Shown in pieces: positions 43,324-52,543 of a stretch of DNA of 64,000 nt. The position numbers were made by a program, and so were the translations under genes. Position 1 is the stretch's first letter; each line of letters opens with the position of its first letter. The stretch is taken from contig CAVBBL010000009.1 in assembly GCA_963593905.1 (NCBI GenBank), positions 1 through 64,000 of the forward strand, in the 5' to 3' direction. The stretch comes from CAG-791 sp963593905 (GTDB taxonomy: Bacteria; Bacillota; Clostridia; Lachnospirales; Lachnospiraceae). The notes beneath the pieces are model-generated. The model made no database searches. It was not told where the DNA came from and worked only from the letters and a program-made list of their open reading frames with translations.

Positions 43324-45280
43324 AATACTTTGGTGCCTCCTCTCTGATATAGTCCTGGTTATATTTCTCATACATTTCCTCTACATTGCCGAAATAGTCA
43401 TGAGGAATCTCTCCCCGGACCGCCTTGCCATCCACCTGGCGGATGGTAATGTACTTGCGGTCTTCCTCGGGATCCATTTCCGGATAGTCGCTTCTCTGGA
43501 AGGACAGCGGCTTAGAGCTGGACTTGCGCATCCGACAGGCCTCCAGGATCATCTTGGACACCTCCAGGATATCCAACACCTCGTGGGTGCGCATCAGATC
43601 GTGAGGATTCTCACAGTGAAGTCTGGGCACGATATCCTGCTCATAGCTTTGCAGCAGATCCAGTCCTTCCTTTAACAGCTCCTCGCACTTGATCTCGGCA
43701 CAGTAGTTCTGCATGCACTTGGAAATGGCGAAATTCAGCTCTTTCCAATTCACATCGCCTTCATTGGTAAGCGGTGCTAGGAGTCTTTCCATCTCCTGGT
43801 CCGCCTGCGCTTTGTCATAATCAGACAATTCCGTATGGTCTGCATGGCTTGCTGCCTTTCGACCGGCGTAATAACCTGTGGCCGAAGCCGCGCCGCCGCA
43901 GTCCATGGCATAGAGCTGATCCCCTGCTGCAAAGATGCCTTCGATATTGGTCATCAGATTCCAGTCGGTGATAATGCCCCCCGGTGCCCCGAAGAGTTGT
44001 CTCTCCTGGCCCAGGAAATTCGCAGACTGCCAACCTGTGCCGTAGCTCTGGAGCATATATTTTTCCGGATCAAAGCCTTTTTCCGTGTAATATTGCAGGA
44101 CAGGGATCTTCGTGCGGCCTTCCTCTCCTACCATCATGCCCCAGATGACCTTGCGCTCGCTCTCAGGCATGCGGCTTAAATCCGCGTAAAAAGGAAGCTT
44201 GTAGCCGCGTTTATCCAGCTCCGCAAAGGACATGGTCTCCGGTCCTCTGTACTCGTACTTCGGTTCATCGATGACGCCGCCCTTTAAGAAGAACTTCTGT
44301 CCCGGCGCCGGATGGAACCTGTCTCTGACGTTCTTTAATTCCTTGCCGTCCCGATCCAGATAAGGGATCTCTACCCCTCTGGCATCCACCATGGTGGCGC
44401 CGTACCAGGTATTGTGATTATTGCCGGTGCTGTAGGGCGGGAAGCTGCGGCCGGCAGCGGAGAATTCTCCCCGCACAGATTTCTCCATCATGGTAAATTC
44501 CATGCCTGCCCGGTAGCCCATGGCATGGCCGCTGCCGATACTGTTCATAGGTCTGAATTCGCAAAGTCCCGGCAGATCGGCATTAAAAAGCCAGACTCTG
44601 GCAGGTCTGGACATAGCCATCACCGTCGATTTGGCACTGATCGTATAAAATTTGCCGGTGTGCACATCCATGGCGCAGGCACCGATTCCGATGATCTTCT
44701 CTTCCCCGTCTGCCTTTTTTTCCTTTCTGGTCAGCAATGCGGTGGCCTCTGTGCGGTCCATCACCTTGACGCCCAGTCGAAGACATTCCTTATAAAGAAG
44801 GGGTTTAAAACCGCTGCCCCAAATCCGCAGCGTATAGCAATTGGTGTAATCATAGGCGAACATCAGCTTCGTCTTTTCATCCCGGAAATCCGCCCCGACG
44901 AATTCGTCCTCTGTATCCCGTATCTTGCCCCCGAAGCTCTCGATATCCAACAGTCTGTCCCAACCCTCACGACATTCGATGTAGTGAGCGATGCCATTGC
45001 TGTAATGGTCCTGTTCGTCGATGTATGCCTCAGCTACCTCCTTCGGCGTCACCTTACAGCAAGGATTGGTACAGGCGGATTCCCAATGGTCGAATCCGCT
45101 GCCTGCGGAGCCGGCTCTGGCGGTGGTTCCTTTTTCTACCAGGATCACGCTCTTGCCTGCCCTGGCTGCAGCAATCGCCGCAAAACATCCTGCCAGACCG
45201 CCGCCCAATACCAGCACGTCACAGGACAGATGCTCCTGTTGTCCGATTTCATTGGCATATGGCCATTTATATTCCTGCAT
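43316..45280 (-). CDS. FAD-dependent oxidoreductase, AprA/fumarate-reductase-like
   Basis: 654 residues from the ATG at 45280 (GGAGAAGGAA upstream), preferred to the ATG at 45295. N-terminal FAD site CDVLVLGGGLAGCFAAIAAA; second FAD segment MDCGGAASATGYYAGRKA near residue 490; C-terminal helical domain. The layout matches AprA and the succinate dehydrogenase/fumarate reductase flavoprotein family. No sulfate-reduction genes are nearby (no sat, no qmo), so APS reduction is unlikely; a substrate-specific anaerobic reductase or dehydrogenase coupled to the ferredoxin subunit is more plausible. Confidence 0.86.
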   Translation of the reverse strand: MQEYKWPYANEIGQQEHLSCDVLVLGGGLAGCFAAIAAARAGKSVILVEKGTTARAGSAGSGFDHWESACTNPCCKVTPKEVAEAYIDEQDHYSNGIAHYIECREGWDRLLDIESFGGKIRDTEDEFVGADFRDEKTKLMFAYDYTNCYTLRIWGSGFKPLLYKECLRLGVKVMDRTEATALLTRKEKKADGEEKIIGIGACAMDVHTGKFYTISAKSTVMAMSRPARVWLFNADLPGLCEFRPMNSIGSGHAMGYRAGMEFTMMEKSVRGEFSAAGRSFPPYSTGNNHNTWYGATMVDARGVEIPYLDRDGKELKNVRDRFHPAPGQKFFLKGGVIDEPKYEYRGPETMSFAELDKRGYKLPFYADLSRMPESERKVIWGMMVGEEGRTKIPVLQYYTEKGFDPEKYMLQSYGTGWQSANFLGQERQLFGAPGGIITDWNLMTNIEGIFAAGDQLYAMDCGGAASATGYYAGRKAASHADHTELSDYDKAQADQEMERLLAPLTNEGDVNWKELNFAISKCMQNYCAEIKCEELLKEGLDLLQSYEQDIVPRLHCENPHDLMRTHEVLDILEVSKMILEACRMRKSSSKPLSFQRSDYPEMDPEEDRKYITIRQVDGKAVRGEIPHDYFGNVEEMYEKYNQDYIREEAPKYYE

Positions 45281-45367
45281 TTCCTTCTCCCTCATCCGGC
45301 TTTGTATCTAATGTGGGACGCGCAAGCTCTTTATCGCTTTAAAGTCCCAAAATCACCGGATTCTTCT

Positions 45368-45396
45368 AGTATAAAATCTGCTTATCAGCATTGCAA
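45368..45396 (-). promoter_or_regulatory. Promoter of the flavoprotein-ferredoxin-symporter operon
   Basis: Reverse strand TTGCAA (45391-45396), 17-bp spacer, TATACT (45368-45373), 88 bp before the ATG. Confidence 0.75.
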
Positions 45397-45458
45397 TATA
45401 TTTTTCAAAAACTGCAAGCAATTCTCCTTCAAATGTTATGACTGACTCATCAAAAAGA

Positions 45459-45487
45459 GAGCGCTATGTATCATCTACATAACGCTC
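45459..45487 (-). terminator. Terminator of the GH31 gene
   Basis: Stem GAGCGTTATGTA / TACATAGCGCTC followed by TCTTTTT on the reverse strand, 65 bp past the GH31 stop. Confidence 0.88.
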
Positions 45488-45551
45488 CCTCCTGTTTCGC
45501 CATTTCTATGGCTCTATACGGCGCATTTATTTTCTTTCATACTTCCTGATT

Positions 45552-47570
45552 TCAGGCCTTCTTGAACACCGGAATGGAATCGATAGGTGCTGCCGCGTGG
45601 ATAGTCTGACCGCCTTCATACTGCTTGCCGTCTCTGGTGTCTACCCAGGTGCCTGCAGGGAGATATACATCTCTCTCAAACTGATTCAACTTGAAGATCG
45701 GTGCTACCAGATACTCGCTGCCGAACATATACTGATCCTGCAGTTCCCAGCACTTTGCATCCTCCGGGAACTCATAGAACATGGTACGAATCAGGGGTGA
45801 GCCGTTCTCAGAAGCTTCCTTGTACAGATCACGGATGTAATCGTGCATCTCGATACGGATGTCGTAGTACTTCTTCATGATGCGGTAGTTCTCTTCGCCG
45901 TAGCTCCAGAGCTCATTGGGCTGGCCGGTGTGCAGGTATCCGCCGCCCCAGTCACGGGTATCCAGCGGCGGGATGTTGTAAGGTCCCCGGTCGCCGTGCA
46001 TACGAAGCACTGCAGAGTAGACCGCAAACTCATACCAACGAATCAACAGCTGCTGGAAATCAGGATCATTTACATCATCAGTCATGAAACCGCCGATATC
46101 GGTAGTCCACCAGGGAATACCTGCCAGTCCCATGTTCAGACCGGCCTGGACCTGATCGTAGAATGCCTCGAAGGTGCTGGGCACATCGCCGGACCACACC
46201 ACGTTGCCGTACTTCTGGCTGCCGGCCCATGCGCAGCGGAGGAGATTCACCACATCGCCCTTATCCTTCATGTTGTCATAGAAGATACGGCTGTACATCT
46301 GAGGATACATATTGCTGCAGGACATCGCAGGACCTGCGATATAGCGGTAATGATCGAAGTCATAGACACCGTAATCCGGCTCGGAATTATCCAGCCAGAA
46401 AGCGTCAATGCCGTAATCATAGTAATTCTTTTTGCAGACTTCCCATACATACTTCTTGGTCTCAGGATTGAAAGGATCGATCTCCACGCAGTCACCCTGG
46501 TAATCATAGGTCTGCTCTGCACCTCTCTCGGTGCGGATCAGCAGTCCTCTGTCCATCATAGGGCCGAAGTTTTCGCTCTTTCTGTCCACGGAAGGCCATA
46601 CGGAGACGATGACCTTGATGCCCATAGCATGCAGCTCATCTACCATAGCCTTGGGATCCGGCCAGTACTTCTCGTCGAATTTCCAGTCGCCCTGCACGGT
46701 CCAATGGAAGAAGTCGATGACGATCTGATCGATCTTGATGCCTTCCTTCTGGTACTGTCTTGCCACGGAAAGAACCTCGTCCTGGGTTCTGTAACGAAGC
46801 TTGCACTGCCACAGTCCCATTCTGTCCTCCGGGAACATGGGTGCGCGGCCGGTCACTGCAGTGTAGTTCTCCAGAATCTGCTTGGGGGCATCGGCGACAG
46901 TCAGCCAGTAATCCATCTGCTTGGTGGAACGGGCGATCCACTCTGTGTAGTTCTTACCGAAGGTCACCTGTCCCACTGCCGGGTTATTCCACAGCATGCC
47001 GTAGCCAAGGTTGGAAACAGCAAAGGGAACGGAGATCTGAGAGTTGCGCTGTGCCAACTCCAGTTCACAGCCCTTTAAGTCCATGTAAGGCTGCTGGTAC
47101 TGGCCCATGCCGTAAAGTTTCTCGCCGTCATTGCTCTCGAATTTAAGATTCAGGCTGAACTCAGAGCCGCCGATGATACCCTTCCACTCACGGTTAACAA
47201 CCTTCAGGCATCTGCTCTCTTTGCTGAGGGTGCCGTCATACATGCGGAAGTACTCTCTTAAGAACTGCTTGCCGTCTCTGTAGAAGGTAATGATGCCCAC
47301 AAAGTTCACCACTGCCTTGATGCGGCCGTTGGTGATGGATGCGATTTCCTTCTTATCAATGGTGCCGTCGCCTACCCAGTGATCCTCCTCGTGGATCTCC
47401 ACAACGGTCTCCTGGGGAGCCGGTGCCTCTGTCAAAGCCCAATCCTGATCGGTGAAGGCCGGCAGCAGCGTAGAGCGCACACGCAGGGAATCCTTGCCCC
47501 ACGCCTCGATGCGCAGTGTCTCGCCTTTATGATGCACTACCAAAGCGCCGTTTGCATTTTCAAATTGCAT
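45552..47570 (-). CDS. GH31 glycosidase, alpha-xylosidase (YicI)-like
   Basis: 672 residues from the ATG at 47570 (AAGGAGGTAACT upstream); an open extension to 47720 is the hairpin leader, not coding. N-terminal beta-sandwich, then the GH31 barrel: LWQCKLRYRTQDEVL, then IDAFWLDNSEPDYG with the nucleophile aspartate, and VVWSGDVPSTFEA with the acid/base aspartate. The closest recognised group is YicI-type alpha-xylosidase. No signal peptide, so cytoplasmic. A divergent AraC-type gene 386 bp away probably controls it. Confidence 0.88.
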   Translation of the reverse strand: MQFENANGALVVHHKGETLRIEAWGKDSLRVRSTLLPAFTDQDWALTEAPAPQETVVEIHEEDHWVGDGTIDKKEIASITNGRIKAVVNFVGIITFYRDGKQFLREYFRMYDGTLSKESRCLKVVNREWKGIIGGSEFSLNLKFESNDGEKLYGMGQYQQPYMDLKGCELELAQRNSQISVPFAVSNLGYGMLWNNPAVGQVTFGKNYTEWIARSTKQMDYWLTVADAPKQILENYTAVTGRAPMFPEDRMGLWQCKLRYRTQDEVLSVARQYQKEGIKIDQIVIDFFHWTVQGDWKFDEKYWPDPKAMVDELHAMGIKVIVSVWPSVDRKSENFGPMMDRGLLIRTERGAEQTYDYQGDCVEIDPFNPETKKYVWEVCKKNYYDYGIDAFWLDNSEPDYGVYDFDHYRYIAGPAMSCSNMYPQMYSRIFYDNMKDKGDVVNLLRCAWAGSQKYGNVVWSGDVPSTFEAFYDQVQAGLNMGLAGIPWWTTDIGGFMTDDVNDPDFQQLLIRWYEFAVYSAVLRMHGDRGPYNIPPLDTRDWGGGYLHTGQPNELWSYGEENYRIMKKYYDIRIEMHDYIRDLYKEASENGSPLIRTMFYEFPEDAKCWELQDQYMFGSEYLVAPIFKLNQFERDVYLPAGTWVDTRDGKQYEGGQTIHAAAPIDSIPVFKKA

Positions 47571-47637
47571 AGTTACCTCCTTACGCCGCAGCTTATCTAC
47601 GGCAACGTGAGGAGAATTTCGCGAGGGCGAATTCTCC
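47571..47637 (-). repeat. Composite hairpin repeat, A-B copy upstream of GH31
   Basis: Hairpin A (47611-47637, GGAGAATTCGCCCTCGCG...), hairpin B (47585-47603, GCCGTAGATAAGCTGCGGC), GGAGGTAACT and the ATG at 47570. The remaining gap 47640-47940 shows no gene. Confidence 0.8.
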
Positions 47638-47956
47638 GATGCGATTACGCACAATAACACTTTCTGTGAAATAATCCCGCAAATCTCCGCCTTGATGAAC
47701 GAGTCTTTAATATTTTGCATTCCCAGCTCTGTCCGCAGATAGCCACAGAAATTCGCGTTTGTTCATTTCATAGGTCTTACCAAGACTTGCTCTGCCTCTC
47801 TACTTGTACTATATTTATCTCAAGTCATAAAAGCTAGACCTATATTTGCAATTTCTAACACAATTATGATCACGCATAGAGATGAGCCTCATTGTAACGC
47901 TGCGTTATGTTTGATATCTGTCCATCATTTCAAGAAAAAAGGAACAATGCTATACT

Positions 47957-48862
47957 ATGAACACCCAGGAATTCGATCTAATCCATGAATCCATCTCCCA
48001 CGGCGACATGCGTTTTCACCTTATGGTACACGAATTCGCCACGGACCCGTCCCGGGCAGAGCGAGTCAGCTCCCATTGGCACGAGGAATGCGAACTGCTC
48101 ATGCTCACAGAGGGCCGGGGCACTGCACACATCAATGGCCTGACTTTTCCTGTCAGCAGCGGTGATATTCTGTTTATCAATGCGGATCTGGTGCACTCCC
48201 TCTCCGGCGAGCCGGGGATTCCTCTGGTGTTCTTCGCCGTGGATTTCGGCAGAGAGCTGCTCTCCAGCTATGGCAATGACGATATTCAGCAAAACTATAT
48301 CCTGCGGCAAAGCAACGGCTCCTTGATCTTCCGCTCTCTCTTTCGACCCGGAGATAAAATATGGACCGAAATCCAAGGACCATTATGTGAAATCCGTGCG
48401 CTGTGCCGACAGGATGTGGCCGGAAGTGAGCTGCTGATCAAATCAGATCTGCTGCGAATCTGGCACTTTCTCTGCCAGTCCCCGGCCTCGGCCTCGGCCC
48501 TTGATCAACGGCGTGCTGATGAAAAGAGCACCCTCACCAAGGAAATCCTGCAATATCTCCGAGCCAATTACAGCAATAGCCCCACCATCCCGGAGCTGGC
48601 AAGCCGCTTTCATATGAGCGAAGGACAGTTCTGCCGATTTTTCCGGGCGCAGGTCAATATGACGGCTATGGAATACCTGAATTATTACCGCATCGGCGTC
48701 TCCTGCGATCTGCTGCGCCAGAGCAATGACAGCATCAGCACCATCGCCACCACCTGCGGCTACAGCAATATCAGTTACTTTAACCGGGTCTTTCGCCGGT
48801 ACATGCACTGCACTCCCAAAGAATACCGACAAAAGGATCAGCGTCTGCTCCACACAACGTAG
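47957..48862 (+). CDS. AraC-family transcriptional regulator
   Basis: 301 residues. N-terminal cupin (HWHEECELLMLTEGRGTAHI, FINADLVHSL), C-terminal double helix-turn-helix (IPELASRFHMSEGQFCRFFR, then ISTIATTCGYSNISYFNRVF). Divergent to GH31, so the likely target is that gene and perhaps the flavoprotein operon. The start is uncertain: the best ribosome site (AAAAAAGGAACA) fits an ATG at 47947 in another frame that encodes a 13-codon overlapping peptide. Confidence 0.9.
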   Translation: MNTQEFDLIHESISHGDMRFHLMVHEFATDPSRAERVSSHWHEECELLMLTEGRGTAHINGLTFPVSSGDILFINADLVHSLSGEPGIPLVFFAVDFGRELLSSYGNDDIQQNYILRQSNGSLIFRSLFRPGDKIWTEIQGPLCEIRALCRQDVAGSELLIKSDLLRIWHFLCQSPASASALDQRRADEKSTLTKEILQYLRANYSNSPTIPELASRFHMSEGQFCRFFRAQVNMTAMEYLNYYRIGVSCDLLRQSNDSISTIATTCGYSNISYFNRVFRRYMHCTPKEYRQKDQRLLHTT

Positions 48863-48960
48863 ATACTGTTCATTATAAGCATCACCAAAAGCACCAATAC
48901 TGCATAGCCTGCCAGGTAACCGGGATTCCCCAACCAGTCCGCCAGAGCTTACTCATGGAT
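48838..48960 (-). pseudogene. C-terminal scrap of a membrane protein
   Basis: The reverse strand reads ALADWLGNPGYLAGYAVLVL, then LVMLIMNSIYVVWSRR and a stop at 48838, which looks like the last transmembrane helix of a transporter. No upstream part exists. It overlaps the 3' end of the AraC gene. Confidence 0.45.
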
Positions 48961-49041
48961 GGCCGTATCATTTGCTCCCCTGAAATTCTCCCACACTGCT
49001 CCCAAAATGTATCATGAATAAGTCATTATGAAAGGAATACC

Positions 49042-50103
49042 ATGGACAAAATTCTCACCTGGACAGTCCGCAATGATGATCTGTCCTCCAGCGCCAACGG
49101 TGTCGTCAACCTGCTGCTCAAAAAATGTCTGCATCTCACCGGCCGAGAGGTCAGCCGGGCTAAATTCACCCCGGAAGGCATCACTGCAGACGGTCACCTT
49201 GTGACCGTCTGCGACCGCCTGGTGCCTGGGCAGACCCTTCGCATTGTATTGGCAGACAGCGCTGAGGTGCCTGCGAAATCCTGCGACAGTCGCATTAAAG
49301 AGACTCAGGAAACAGACGCGCAGCCCCGTCCCTCCGTAGTGGCTGTTCCCGGAACACTGGACATACTCTATGAAGATGAGGATGTCATTGTACTCAATAA
49401 GCCCGCCGGCAAGGTGGTGCATCCCTCCCACGGTCATTGGCTGGACTCCATGGCCAATCACCTGGCTGCCTACTATCAGGCCCAGGGACTTAACGGTATC
49501 TGCTACGCTATCGGCCGCCTGGATAAGGACACTTCCGGTGCCTTGCTTTTTGCCAAGAACCGGCCTGCCGCCGCCAGACTTACCGCTCAGCGAGGTGATC
49601 AGCTCCTGCACCGCACCTATCTGGCGCTGACTGAGGGCATTCCTGAAAAGGCCGCTGCGGATATAGCATTGCCTATGGGGCCGGACACAGGCAGCCTGCT
49701 AAAACAGCGTATTTACCATGAGGATGAGCCCGGGGGCCGCAGCGCTCTCACTCATTATACCGTTTTGGAGAGCGGACAGCTTCCGGGCACGGAGCAGACT
49801 TTTTCCCTGGTGAAGTTGACCATTGATACCGGCCGCACCCACCAGATTCGCCTGCACATGGCAGCCATAGGTCACCCCCTTCTGGGGGATCCTATTTATA
49901 ATCCAAAGTGCAATTGTAATTCTACGTGTTCATCACTCTCATCCTCTCCGCCTTGCGTGCCTGACCCTGCCTTTCATAGGGCGGCCCTCCACGCGGAGAA
50001 TATATCCTTTATACAACCCTTCACCGAGGAGCATCTTTGCATCCAAGCGCCCATGCCGGAGGATTTCAGAAGATTTCTTGCAGAAACTTTTCTGCCTCAA
50101 TAA
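49042..50103 (+). CDS. RluA-family 23S/tRNA pseudouridine synthase
   Basis: 353 residues, GAAAGGAATACC before the ATG. N-terminal S4-like RNA-binding region, then the catalytic domain: YEDEDVIVLNKPAGKVVHPS, and AIGRLDKDTSGALLFAKN with the catalytic aspartate; GRTHQIRLHMAAIGHPLLGD is the late motif. The exact uridine modified is not predictable. A Ser/Cys-rich loop (CNCNSTCSSLSSSPPC) is inserted before the C-terminal strand. Its 3' end overlaps the convergent AbiEii-like gene by 38 bp. Confidence 0.92.
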   Translation: MDKILTWTVRNDDLSSSANGVVNLLLKKCLHLTGREVSRAKFTPEGITADGHLVTVCDRLVPGQTLRIVLADSAEVPAKSCDSRIKETQETDAQPRPSVVAVPGTLDILYEDEDVIVLNKPAGKVVHPSHGHWLDSMANHLAAYYQAQGLNGICYAIGRLDKDTSGALLFAKNRPAAARLTAQRGDQLLHRTYLALTEGIPEKAAADIALPMGPDTGSLLKQRIYHEDEPGGRSALTHYTVLESGQLPGTEQTFSLVKLTIDTGRTHQIRLHMAAIGHPLLGDPIYNPKCNCNSTCSSLSSSPPCVPDPAFHRAALHAENISFIQPFTEEHLCIQAPMPEDFRRFLAETFLPQ

Positions 50104-51114
50104 TGTATCCATAGGCAATGGGATCTACGATACGAAGATAGGAAAAGCTCTTAGGTTTGAGCAACCCTATCCTCTGCTCTGCATATTCATCAGCGCTCGT
50201 TATCTTCATAACAGAATTTGTCCCAACCAGTATGGAAGCAGCCAAATATAAAACTCTGCTCGCATAAGCACCTGCAATCTCTCCGTTAAATTTACCACCA
50301 AGTATGTGATTTCTTATTCTGGAAATACCATCCTTATAGTATAAATATTCTTCTCCATACAGCTGTCCTCTGCTGGCAATACTAAGACATCCTTCTATTG
50401 TATCCATGAGTACTTCCTTTGGAGAGAGCAGCAAACCTCTGTATTCCATCTCTGCTCTTACAATTTTATTATAAGAATCACGTACCTCGGCGTAATTGTT
50501 CATAGCGTCGAAAAGCGAGCCACAGTCAAATAATTGTTTTAAGATTTCCAATTCTTTGTTCACACCGAAAGGAATACCTGTTGTATGTGGCGCGAATGCG
50601 GTGAGCTTATCTCCGAGAATACTGTTTACATCAGGGATTATGACAGACAGATCATCTCCCTCCGTAAGCAGCAATTCATTCCTTATCGGGTGTTCGATAG
50701 TTAAACCATAATGAATGTCTTCAAACAGGACATCCAGAAGAATCGTAACATCTCTCCCACTTTTCGGTGAACGATACTTGAATCTGAAGTGTCTTTTTTC
50801 AATATTGTTCTTCCCGACTCGGATGTGTTCTTCCACATCGACAAAAGGAAAAATATCACCTGCTCTGTGAATATAATCGTCTATATTGTACCGGGCTCAA
50901 CGATAATATCAATATCTGTGCTGAGACGTCTTGGGCGATCCAAAAGAAGCATAAGTGACGTTCCGCCTTTAAAGCAGAACGGAAGTCCTACTCTTTTAAT
51001 GGCTTCCAACAGTCCAAATGCATAAATCACCCTTTCCAGCAGTGTAGGATCATTTCCTGTACGTTCGTACAGTTCTTGAATATACTCTTCGCTATACATA
51101 TCTCTTGATAACAT
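50066..51114 (-). pseudogene. AbiEii-like nucleotidyltransferase, single-base frameshift
   Basis: The first frame (51114-50881) carries FCFKGGTSLMLLL and RRLSTDIDIIVEPGT, the KGGT and DxD catalytic motifs, then meets TAG. The other frame picks up at once as NIDDYIHRAGDIFPF, DVEEHIRVGK and runs to the normal C-terminus at 50066. One missing base near 50890 explains both. There is no homopolymer at the break. About 350 residues once repaired, a normal length for this toxin family. It starts immediately after the DUF6577 stop (TAAATG), forming a type IV toxin-antitoxin-like operon. Confidence 0.8.
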
Positions 51115-51831
51115 TTAATCCCTATCCCCTAAATATTTTTTTATCAATGATGTCTTTCCCCGCCTTCCTGCGTACCTATTCAATTTTCGCATGTCAACCT
51201 GATAACTTTCCATTGCATTCTCATACACAAATGAAATTTCTGCAGGGCTGAAGGTTGCTGTCACACTTTTCTCCGCAATAATGTCCACCAACATTTTCTC
51301 AATAGTTATTTCATGCGGCTTTTCCTGAGATAAAGGAGCCTGTGTGACGAGATCCAACACTACAATACATTCTCTTGTCCAGTATCTGTCAAATTCCTTT
51401 TTTCCCGGCTTATACAGAACACTGCCGGCGTATTCTTCCTGAAGAACATCAAAAGCATATGAGCTTACATCTTTCTCAATCTGAAGATAAAGTGTATTTC
51501 CCGCAATTTGGTGATTAAGAAACTCATTAAGAAGTACACTTTCAAATATCACAAAATTTATCTTCGGAAATCGATTCGCCAACATGTCGTTCAGTGTCTT
51601 TGCCTTATCAGAGTAGTATGGTTCATACTTCGGCAGAATCTGCGGTTTATCCTTACTATATGCATCATAATCCATTTTGAAAATTTTCTGCTCCTGTAAC
51701 AGTTTGTACAAAGTCCACCGAAATGCAGCGTCTCTTAATTCAGACTTCTCACATGAAAAAACATGAAAAAGTTCTTCTCGAGAATATACTTTTTTATCTG
51801 ATAATTTTAATAATGCCTTATCTGTCCACAT
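51115..51831 (-). CDS. DUF6577 protein, AbiEi-like partner
   Basis: 238 residues from the ATG at 51831 (GAGG six bases upstream in GAAATGAGGATTAAA). N-terminal winged-helix-like part (VYSREELFHVFSCEKSELRD, then FRWTLYKLLQ), then an AbiEi-type alpha/beta core (INFVIFESVLLNEFLNHQIA) and a helical C-terminus (YENAMESYQVDMRKLNRYAG). It sits upstream of and abuts the AbiEii-like gene, as antitoxins do in type IV systems. With the toxin frameshifted it may be an orphan. Confidence 0.7.
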   Translation of the reverse strand: MWTDKALLKLSDKKVYSREELFHVFSCEKSELRDAAFRWTLYKLLQEQKIFKMDYDAYSKDKPQILPKYEPYYSDKAKTLNDMLANRFPKINFVIFESVLLNEFLNHQIAGNTLYLQIEKDVSSYAFDVLQEEYAGSVLYKPGKKEFDRYWTRECIVVLDLVTQAPLSQEKPHEITIEKMLVDIIAEKSVTATFSPAEISFVYENAMESYQVDMRKLNRYAGRRGKTSLIKKYLGDRD

Positions 51832-51849
51832 TTTAATCCTCATTTCCAA

Positions 51850-52175
51850 GTCGCTCTGCTACGAAGAGGCGATATTAATTTTATTCTTGTCTGCGATCAA
51901 AGCTATTTGTTTCTCTCGGAAACAAATACATGTGTAAAGAATATGTCGCCGAGAATTTCTTCGTATTATCCGCTATAGCGCTTTGTCAATTTTTAAAAAA
52001 ATTGACTGCATGCTTATAATAACACAACCTGTCATTTTTTATAAGCGTTTTGTCAATTTTTTATTTTTTTGACAAAATGCTGTACCATGACTCAAATGAA
52101 CAAATAGCATAAAATAAAATCAAATCTAATAAATCTAATAAAAATACAGCAATCGAGATTTTTTCCACAAGAAAA
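51850..52175. other. AT-rich intergenic region with inverted repeats
   Basis: No gene is seen. It contains CGCTTTGTCAATTTTTA and, 90 bp on, a hairpin GCGTTTTGTCAA / TTGACAAAATGC (52049-52083). On the reverse strand these give two TTGACA boxes upstream of the DUF6577 gene, consistent with an autoregulated promoter bearing repeated operators. Confidence 0.4.
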
Positions 52176-52225
52176 AAGGATTCCGGCAGATCACACCCTC
52201 ATCCGAGCAATCTGCCAAAATCCTT
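52176..52225 (-). terminator. Terminator of the decarboxylase-pump operon
   Basis: Interrupted stem AAGGAT..GGCAGAT / ATCTGCC..ATCCTT followed on the reverse strand by TTTTTTC, 150 bp after the small gamma-like gene. Confidence 0.8.
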
Positions 52226-52376
52226 CTTAGCGTATATTACGCATATCATCTGTAATTTTTCTTATTAACAGTGGTAAATCACCGCCACTGCCTGTCTGTT
52301 TTCAGGAGACAACCCTCTTACGATAACCGCCGATTGATATTTCCTGCTCAATAATCACCGGCAACTTCCTATCATC

Positions 52377-52508
52377 CTACTGTTCTTTCTTAGAAGTCAC
52401 CTTATTCAGCAGCCAGATGCAGGCAATGATAATAATCGTCACTGCAAAAATACCCAGCATTCCCTCTACCACATAGGGAAGAACACTTAAAAAAGCAGAA
52501 AAATTCAT
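52377..52508 (-). CDS. 43-residue OadG-like small membrane subunit
   Basis: ATG at 52508 with GGAGG 6 nt upstream, stop at 52377. Sequence MNFSAFLSVLPYVVEGMLGI, one strongly hydrophobic helix (FAVTIIIIACIWLL) and a basic tail NKVTSKKEQ. The size, topology and position beside the decarboxylase beta subunit match minimal gamma (OadG/MmdD-like) subunits that stabilise the sodium pump. A B-type hairpin (52522-52538) precedes the ribosome site. Confidence 0.75.
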   Translation of the reverse strand: MNFSAFLSVLPYVVEGMLGIFAVTIIIIACIWLLNKVTSKKEQ

Positions 52509-52543
52509 ACTAACCTCCATTCCGCAGCTTGTCTGCGGCACCG

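Noticed and set aside
43316..45280. Adenylylsulfate reductase proper
   Set aside because: The fold fits but no sulfate activation or Qmo genes are nearby, so I kept the call at family level.
45843..47078. 411-codon forward frame opposite GH31
   Set aside because: Antisense shadow with no domain and no ribosome site.
45552..47570. Sulfoquinovosidase of a sulfoquinovose pathway
   Set aside because: The AprAB-like neighbours made this tempting, but GH31 motifs look YicI-like and no other sulfoquinovose genes are present.
47571..47720. 50-codon extension of the GH31 protein
   Set aside because: It translates the hairpin repeat leader; the ATG at 47570 has GGAGG and the expected domain start.
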